A DNA stretch of 6,304 nt, taken from assembly GCA_024276335.1 (NCBI GenBank), contig JAJRXL010000206.1, positions 1 through 6,304 of the forward strand. The letters run 5' to 3'. Positions within the stretch are counted from its first letter, which is position 1. Each line of letters begins with the position of its first letter. The translations under genes were made by a program, and so were the position numbers. Shown in pieces: positions 1 to 4,649 of the stretch. This DNA is from Bacteroidota bacterium (GTDB lineage: Bacteria > Bacteroidota > Ignavibacteria > SZUA-365 > JAADGX01). Under the pieces are notes generated by a model. The model saw only the letters and a list, made by a program, of their open reading frames with translations. It was not told where the DNA came from and did not search any database.

Positions 1-1840
1 CGTCTTTTGTTCCTGTCGGCAGACGTGGAATAAAAACGACCAGCAGGGTGTCGCGTTCTCCTCCTTTTATCATCGAGGGCAGCAAACGCACGACACGGAA
101 GAAGCTTGAATCCCGCCCCTCGATGGCCTGCGAATGAATGGTCAGTGTCTCGTTGCCCGTATTTGTAACAACAAGCGAACGCTCCACCTGGGGATCGCGA
201 TCCTTGTGCTTACCAAAATCAAGTACGGCGACGGATGCTTGCAACGTACCGGGACGGAGGGCGAAACCCGTCAACTGTACGTCGATGGAACCGGTGCCGG
301 CATCGTTGTGCAGGATGGTGAGTGTCGCGCTGTGCGCTCCTTCGCTGTGGGGCGAGAATGATATGGCAACGTGTTGAGTCCCGGACGGTGCGATGGTAAG
401 TGGTGTGGATTCCCCGACGGAGAAAGCGCTGCTGGAACCGCTGATGGCGAAATTGCTGATAACGAGGTCGCCGTTACCGGTGTTTTGAATTGTAATGGAC
501 TTTGTGAGAATTGAATCAACAAGCACGTTCCCGAAATCCAGCGCCGTAACGGAAAGGGAAATCCTGGGTGCGCGAGCCACGCCATTGCCGCGAAGAGATA
601 TGGTATCGACAGCGTTTCCGGGGACATTGCTGGTGATAAGCATCGTTGCGGTCCGCAGACCCGACGCTGTTGGGGCAAAAGTGATGATCATAGAATCGCT
701 TTCACCGGGTTGAATGGAACGGGGGAGAACAAACGCGTATGAAAAATCCGTCGCGGTGACTGCGCTTATTGAAATCGAGGAGATCGTCAGGACGGCCGTT
801 CCCTGGTTCATGATTACGACCGGAAGCCTTTTCTGGTTGTTGACGAGGACATCACCGAAGTCGAGCGACGTGTTGGAAAGGACGAGTGCTGGCGCGGTGC
901 CTTCGCCCTGGAGTGTGACGCTCAGATCGCTACTTGCGTTCGAAGTGATTACCAGTTGTGCGGGCAGTTGGCCGGTACTGGTTGGAGTAAAAGTCAAGGT
1001 CAGCACCAGGCTGTCTCCCGGTTGCAAGGTAAACGGAGCGACGGGAGTGACGGCGTACATCTCGGGATGAGCGCCGGTGAGTGTCAGTGCCGTAATCTCC
1101 AGCGTACCCGTGCCGCTGTTGCGCACGACAAGTTCCCTGGTTTCCGTCGTGGAAACGACGGTTTTACCGAAGTCGATTGATGGCGAGGATGCGCTTATCG
1201 CCGGTTTCGGGGCGGCGGACGCAAATCCTGTCAGGCCGATGTTTTGCGGTAATCCACCGAATTGCTGGATCTCCAGGCGGGCGTTTTTCAGACCGATCGA
1301 GGTTGGGGCGAATGTGACGTTTACTTGTTGGGAGTCGCCGGCAGCGACGCTGAACGGCCCGGGCGGTTGTACGCGGAATTCCGATTTATCGGCGCCTGTA
1401 ATGCGCAAACCGGCGATGTCGAGGTTGATATTGCCGGAATTCCTGATGGAAAACGAGATGCTCGAATCCAGTGTTACTGCGACCGTGTCGAAATCGAGCG
1501 CCAGGGTGGAGAGGATCATCTTTGGCATCAACCCGTTGCCGGTAAGGGCGACGTCGACTTCCGATTTAGCCGGATCATTGGATGTGATCTTGAAAACCGC
1601 TTGCCTCTGTCCCATGTCTGACGGCGTAAATCGCAGGGCCATGCTTTCCGTCTCTCCCTGCCATACGGTAAATGTATCCGTCGGGAAATAGGAGAAATCC
1701 CCCGTGTTCGAGCCATCCAGACTCATCGCCAGGATATTCAGAGGACCGTTACCTGTATTGGTGATATTCAGGTTCAACGTTGTATCGCGACCCACGCGCA
1801 CGTTGCCGAAATTCATGTTGCTGACCACGTTGATAATGGC
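1..1840 (-). repeat. HYDIN/choice-of-anchor-D repeats 4-9 (cysteine-free class; ninth cut by window edge)
   Basis: Five complete repeats and one partial, with DFG-type motifs at N900, D1006 (DFD variant), D1113, D1217, D1325 and D1431, spaced 104-108 residues. Each shows the family pattern: S-x-x-x-L-D-F-G-x-V, then I-x-N-T/S-G-N/T, then L-x-I, then L/I-x-P-G/S, then F-x-P-T/S-x-x-G, ending V-x-L-x-G-x-G. No cysteine codon occurs from residue 836 to the window edge. These repeats match the canonical choice-of-anchor-D form more closely than repeats 1-3. The number of repeats beyond the window is unknown. Confidence 0.88.
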
Positions 1841-4510
1841 GATTTTCGGGATGCCTTCGCCCGTAACAGTTATGGGGAACGGGTTGTCGATTGCAGTGGT
1901 GGCATCATGAACCACGTCCAGCGATGCGCTGAACGTCCCTACGTCAACCGGGACGAAACGAAGGTTGATGGTTTTCGAGTCGCCGGGCTGCAATTCGGCA
2001 TCTCCGCAGTCCACGGGGTTAATTTCAAAATGTATCCCGTCCGGGCCGGTAAATGTGCAGGGAATCGTGATGTTCAAGGTGTCATTCGATCCTGCGTCGT
2101 TGGAGATTTGCACTTGGTACCAGGGAGACGCGTCCGTTTTTGCGATTGTTCCGAAGTCAATCACTGCCGGCGATACCAGCATGCCGCGGCACGCGCCGCG
2201 TCCGTCAATGGGGACGCTTTTCGGTGACGGCTCATTCGTGGCATTGTGCGTAATGAGAAGTTCGCCTGTTGCATCGCCACACTGGTTCGGGCTAAATTCG
2301 ATCTCGATAGTGTGCGATTGCCCGGGAGGGATAGTGAACGTCCCACTTCCGGATATGATCTTGAATTGTCCGTTGCCGTTACTTGGCAAGGAAATCGTCC
2401 CGTTCAACGTTTGAATGGAACCGGCCTTGTTGGAAATGACGTAGCTGGCAACCGCCGTTTTCCCCGTATCCACTTCTCCAAACTGAATTTCGTCGGAAGA
2501 AAACACGACGTCGATGCAGGAACCTACCCCGGTCAGGTCAACGGGTAAGGGCGACGTCTGGTTCGTCGCATCGTTATCGATGTACAGGATTGCGGTTCGC
2601 GTTCCGCATTGTGAAGGGGTGAAGCCGAGGTTCACGGTGTGCGATTGGCCGGGAGCCAGGGAAAACGCCCCCCCGCCGGAATTGATGTAGAACTCGGTCT
2701 CCGTGCAATCGAGGTACACGTATCCGGTTAATGTCTGGTTGCTGGTGGAACGATTGGATATAATAAGATCCTGCGGGGTTGCCGGTATGCCAACCTTGGA
2801 GCCACCGAAATCAACGGGATTCGCGGAAACGCTCATCAGGCGCTGGAAGTTCGCGGTTCCACTGGTGATGTTGATGGTGGCGCAGCGGGCGGTGCCATTG
2901 TTTGTTTCCGATGTTTCCGAGTACATGCCCAAATCGTCGATCATCCAGCCGATATAATACGTCCCCGGTGTGACGGAAGGGATGGGAACTGTCGAGGTGA
3001 ACGTCCCTTGTGTAAACGTATCCGCGGGAGCGAAATACGTGAAGCCGAGGAGTTGATCGTTTTGATTGATCGTTTCATCGGGAGAAAGGTAGAACCCGAG
3101 TCGAAGCGGTTTGCACTTCTTGGGGAGACCCTGGGTATGGACGGAATATTCCACGGTGATGGTGGTTCCGACAGCGGCTGTCGAGGGAGAGTTGGAAACG
3201 CTGCCCACGAAACCGGTGTTGATCCTTTTCCAACGCGTGCAAATGAATTCCAGCGGCACCGGGTCCGACGAGGAATAATTGGCGCGTACGCCAGCCCGGT
3301 CGTCGGCCATCATCGTATGTTCCCAATTGCCACCCCAACCGCCCGGGTAGTACTTGTTCATGATCGTAGGCACCCCGTTTTCGTGCCCGAGGCCGAGGCC
3401 GTGACCGAATTCGTGCGAGGCCACGTTGAAAAAATCGTACGGGGAACCCGAGTACTTGCTGCAGCTTGCCGGGTGACTGTTGTAAATCCAGCTCACGGCG
3501 TTACTGAAGACAATATCCATTTCAAGCAGGCGGTTTCCGGTGAGCCATGAATACGTCACACCCAGCGCGCCGGATGTTGACCCGAAGGTGATGTAATTGA
3601 TGTTGTCGCGGTTGGGCGCGGTGTGCAGACTACGGTTCGTGTTCTCGACATACGTGAAGCGCGATCCGGCAAGATTGTTCCATACAAATGCAGCGTCTTT
3701 TCCGGCCTTGTACTTGGCCGAATTGTTTGGAAATTCCGTGGGATCGAACATGATCGTGCACGTCGCGTTGGCCCAATACCGGGAAATGACGTACTGCGGT
3801 CGCAATCCGCCGCCCATGAGAGATTGAGCCTTTGGGTTGCGAACCGATGTTGCCGGTTCGGGTATGGCGATCCCGGCCGGAAAATTGACGAGCAATTCCG
3901 ACAAGTGATTGATGAAATCACGCACAGTAGCTACAGGGTATGCAATCGCGGGCCGGGTGGGTTGGAGACGCCGGGTAGGAATTGTGCCGCCCAGGACGTC
4001 CAGGGCTCCGGCGCGCGGTTGTGCTTCCATGTCGGTCACGACATCCCAGTTCCGCGTCATACCGAGCACTCGATATCCTTGCGCATCCACCAGGATATCC
4101 TCACCGCTGGAAGGCTCCCTGATGATCCTGAGTACGCCCTGTTCCCAACCGTACACGGGGCACATTTGATCAAGGTTCTCGTCAAGAAACAGGATCGCTC
4201 GCTGGCCAACCGCGAATTCCGGAAGCCCGTCCACCTTCAGGGTCTCGTCGCCGACCGTTCCTCCATCCAAGGTAAGGGTGAGCCGTGAAACGGCAGGTCC
4301 CTTGAGAGAACTGGTGACTGCAAGCTCCACCCGTGTTCGTATGATGCCATTAACCGTAAACGACTTCATCGAAACGACGTTGGCAATGACGATGCGATGG
4401 GATTCAGCCGTTAACTGATCGACCGATTTGCGCGGTACGGTTGTGGCTTCCAGGAAGCACGCAAGCGTGATAAGAAAGAAAATGGAAAAAAGTAGTGTGC
4501 GGGTTTTCAT
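1..4510 (-). CDS. Secreted matrixin-like zinc metalloprotease with HYDIN/choice-of-anchor-D repeats (3' end outside window)
   Basis: The frame is open from the ATG at 4510-4508 to the window edge, 1503 codons without a stop. Domains by residue: signal peptide 1-22; N-terminal domain about 27-130; linker 131-238; metzincin catalytic domain about 239-413; CARDB-like domain about 440-548; HYDIN/ASH-like repeats from about 558 to the edge (eight complete, a ninth cut off). The zinc motif HExxHxxGxxH is intact: H366, E367, H370, G373 and H376, with Met-turn TIM at M384. The segment before it (GVTYSW, then EMDIVF at 330-335) is also typical of bacterial matrixins. The expected role is an endopeptidase acting outside the cell, with the repeats as a stalk or binding region. 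The start is secure: an in-frame TGA lies at 4546-4544 with no other start codon between, and a signal peptide follows directly. No Shine-Dalgarno sequence precedes it. The substrate is unknown. A T9SS sorting domain at the missing C-terminus is likely but not seen. Confidence 0.93.
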   Translation of the reverse strand, partial: MKTRTLLFSIFFLITLACFLEATTVPRKSVDQLTAESHRIVIANVVSMKSFTVNGIIRTRVELAVTSSLKGPAVSRLTLTLDGGTVGDETLKVDGLPEFAVGQRAILFLDENLDQMCPVYGWEQGVLRIIREPSSGEDILVDAQGYRVLGMTRNWDVVTDMEAQPRAGALDVLGGTIPTRRLQPTRPAIAYPVATVRDFINHLSELLVNFPAGIAIPEPATSVRNPKAQSLMGGGLRPQYVISRYWANATCTIMFDPTEFPNNSAKYKAGKDAAFVWNNLAGSRFTYVENTNRSLHTAPNRDNINYITFGSTSGALGVTYSWLTGNRLLEMDIVFSNAVSWIYNSHPASCSKYSGSPYDFFNVASHEFGHGLGLGHENGVPTIMNKYYPGGWGGNWEHTMMADDRAGVRANYSSSDPVPLEFICTRWKRINTGFVGSVSNSPSTAAVGTTITVEYSVHTQGLPKKCKPLRLGFYLSPDETINQNDQLLGFTYFAPADTFTQGTFTSTVPIPSVTPGTYYIGWMIDDLGMYSETSETNNGTARCATINITSGTANFQRLMSVSANPVDFGGSKVGIPATPQDLIISNRSTSNQTLTGYVYLDCTETEFYINSGGGAFSLAPGQSHTVNLGFTPSQCGTRTAILYIDNDATNQTSPLPVDLTGVGSCIDVVFSSDEIQFGEVDTGKTAVASYVISNKAGSIQTLNGTISLPSNGNGQFKIISGSGTFTIPPGQSHTIEIEFSPNQCGDATGELLITHNATNEPSPKSVPIDGRGACRGMLVSPAVIDFGTIAKTDASPWYQVQISNDAGSNDTLNITIPCTFTGPDGIHFEINPVDCGDAELQPGDSKTINLRFVPVDVGTFSASLDVVHDATTAIDNPFPITVTGEGIPKIAIINVVSNMNFGNVRVGRDTTLNLNITNTGNGPLNILAMSLDGSNTGDFSYFPTDTFTVWQGETESMALRFTPSDMGQRQAVFKITSNDPAKSEVDVALTGNGLMPKMILSTLALDFDTVAVTLDSSISFSIRNSGNINLDIAGLRITGADKSEFRVQPPGPFSVAAGDSQQVNVTFAPTSIGLKNARLEIQQFGGLPQNIGLTGFASAAPKPAISASSPSIDFGKTVVSTTETRELVVRNSGTGTLEITALTLTGAHPEMYAVTPVAPFTLQPGDSLVLTLTFTPTSTGQLPAQLVITSNASSDLSVTLQGEGTAPALVLSNTSLDFGDVLVNNQKRLPVVIMNQGTAVLTISSISISAVTATDFSYAFVLPRSIQPGESDSMIITFAPTASGLRTATMLITSNVPGNAVDTISLRGNGVARAPRISLSVTALDFGNVLVDSILTKSITIQNTGNGDLVISNFAISGSSSAFSVGESTPLTIAPSGTQHVAISFSPHSEGAHSATLTILHNDAGTGSIDVQLTGFALRPGTLQASVAVLDFGKHKDRDPQVERSLVVTNTGNETLTIHSQAIEGRDSSFFRVVRLLPSMIKGGERDTLLVVFIPRLPTGTKD
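1841..2839 (-). repeat. HYDIN-like repeats 1-3 (cysteine-bearing class)
   Basis: Three beta-sandwich repeats of about 109-115 residues, recognised by the strand motif around D567-F568-G569, Q676-F677-G678 and D785-F786-G787, each followed by an ISN segment and a PGQ/PGD turn. Repeats 1 and 2 are close relatives, with PGQSHT and QCG in the same places. Cysteines are at 602, 635, 665, 744, 774, 818 and 835. C635/C744 and C665/C774 are each exactly 109 residues apart. Repeats of this ASH/HYDIN type are usually scaffolding or adhesive modules in secreted bacterial proteins. Confidence 0.82.
2867..3193 (-). other. CARDB-like beta-sandwich domain
   Basis: Residues about 440-548, directly after the catalytic domain. 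The pattern fits CARDB/APHP-type domains: VGTTITVEYSVHTQG, then LRLGFYLSPDETINQNDQLLG, then PSVTPGTYYIGWMIDD at 511-526 and SETSETNN at 531-538. The closing E-x-x-E-x-N-N is characteristic of the family. Such domains act as spacers or adhesion modules in secreted proteins. No enzymatic role is expected. Confidence 0.75.
3272..3796 (-). other. Metzincin (matrixin-type) catalytic domain
   Basis: Residues about 239-413. The zinc-binding helix is at 366-376 (SHEFGHGLGLGHE at 365-377): H366, H370 and H376 bind the metal and E367 is the general base. G373 gives the turn that lets the third histidine reach the zinc. Met-turn PTIMN follows at 381-385, eight residues after H376, as in matrixins. All catalytic residues are present, so the enzyme should be active. 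C251 and C350 both lie before the active site and might form a disulfide. The motif codes at about 3380-3415. Confidence 0.93.
4121..4432 (-). other. N-terminal domain of unknown function preceding the protease
   Basis: Residues about 27-130 read as a compact alpha/beta domain. It has a leading SVDQLTAESHRIVIANV segment, a strand pair with ...SLKGP, a GG pair at 83-84, GLPEFAVGQRAILFL at 95-109 and a closing VYGWEQGVLRI at 119-129. From memory, the arrangement (residue-risk helix, LKG, GG, GxPxFxxGxxxLLFL, GxxQGxxRV) recurs at the N-terminus of secreted bacterial matrixin-like proteins. I know no established function. It could be a propeptide that keeps the enzyme inactive, but there is no visible cysteine-switch motif. 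Confidence 0.55.
4445..4510 (-). other. Signal peptide of the metalloprotease
   Basis: Residues 1-22 begin with a basic MKTR, followed by a hydrophobic run of about 15 residues rich in L, I and F, ending FLEA before TTV. Cleavage by signal peptidase I after A22 is plausible. TLAC at 15-18 resembles a lipobox, but the -3 residue is T rather than L, so a lipoprotein is the less likely reading. The segment implies Sec export to the periplasm, which precedes T9SS translocation in this group of bacteria. Confidence 0.8.
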
Positions 4511-4642
4511 TGGTCGGTACTCGGTATTGTTATGCCGGACTTTTCACAACATGGAAATTAGCGCATCCGTGATTGCAGAGCAATCATTTTCGAATGACGG
4601 CTTGCAAACTATTCAAAGGATCAGAATAAGAAATACCCGCTG
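4511..4642. other. 132-base spacer between the two surface-protein genes
   Basis: This is the only non-coding stretch in the window. Read on the minus strand it is AT-richer than its surroundings, especially around TTTGAATAGTTTGCAAG (4598-4614) and before the ATG. I find neither a good sigma-70 -35/-10 pair nor an exact Bacteroidota-type TTTG/TAnnTTTG pair. There is no purine-rich Shine-Dalgarno sequence 5-12 bases before the ATG at 4510; that stretch reads GAGTACCGACCA. The spacer probably holds the leader and perhaps a promoter of the protease gene, but I cannot place a promoter. Confidence 0.6.
4570..4597. repeat. Two overlapping inverted repeats in the leader of the protease gene
   Basis: A perfect 7-base-pair inverted repeat with a 3-base loop lies at 4570-4586 (TGATTGC, AGA, GCAATCA). 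A second, 5-base-pair repeat at 4584-4597 (TCATT, TTCG, AATGA) shares three bases with it, so the two hairpins exclude each other. On the plus strand the first is followed by TTTT. On the minus strand, which is the transcribed direction here, no T-run follows, so it is not a standard terminator for this direction. It lies about 60 bases before the ATG and could be a protein-binding site, an RNA element or chance. Confidence 0.35.
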
Positions 4643-4649
4643 TCAGCGG
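4625..4649 (-). terminator. Possible weak intrinsic terminator overlapping the stop codon of the T9SS-type gene
   Basis: On the minus strand, CCGCTGACAGCGG (4649-4637) is a perfect palindrome around one base and includes the TGA stop. It is followed by GTATTTCTTATTCT, a T-rich but interrupted tract. The stem is short (4-5 pairs once a realistic loop is allowed), so termination would be weak or partial. If it works, it separates the two genes transcriptionally or dampens readthrough into the protease gene. Confidence 0.3.

Noticed and set aside
1077..1691. Open plus-strand frame of 204 codons opposite the HYDIN repeats
   Set aside because: It lies wholly antisense to a confidently coding frame, has no recognisable domain, and its composition is what the complement of GC-rich Thr/Ser/Val repeats would give.
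3623..4288. Plus-strand frame of 221 codons opposite the protease N-terminus and catalytic domain
   Set aside because: The minus strand here encodes an intact metzincin motif and signal peptide; the plus frame shows no motif.
4457..4468. Lipobox TLAC in the signal peptide, suggesting a lipoprotein
   Set aside because: The -3 position is Thr rather than Leu/Val/Ile, and a good signal peptidase I site follows at A22; kept only as a weak alternative.
4511..4642. A promoter for the protease gene, such as TTGTGA or TTTGAATAGTTTG elements
   Set aside because: No pair with proper spacing matches sigma-70 or the Bacteroidota TTTG/TAnnTTTG consensus well enough; single boxes in AT-rich spacer are expected by chance.
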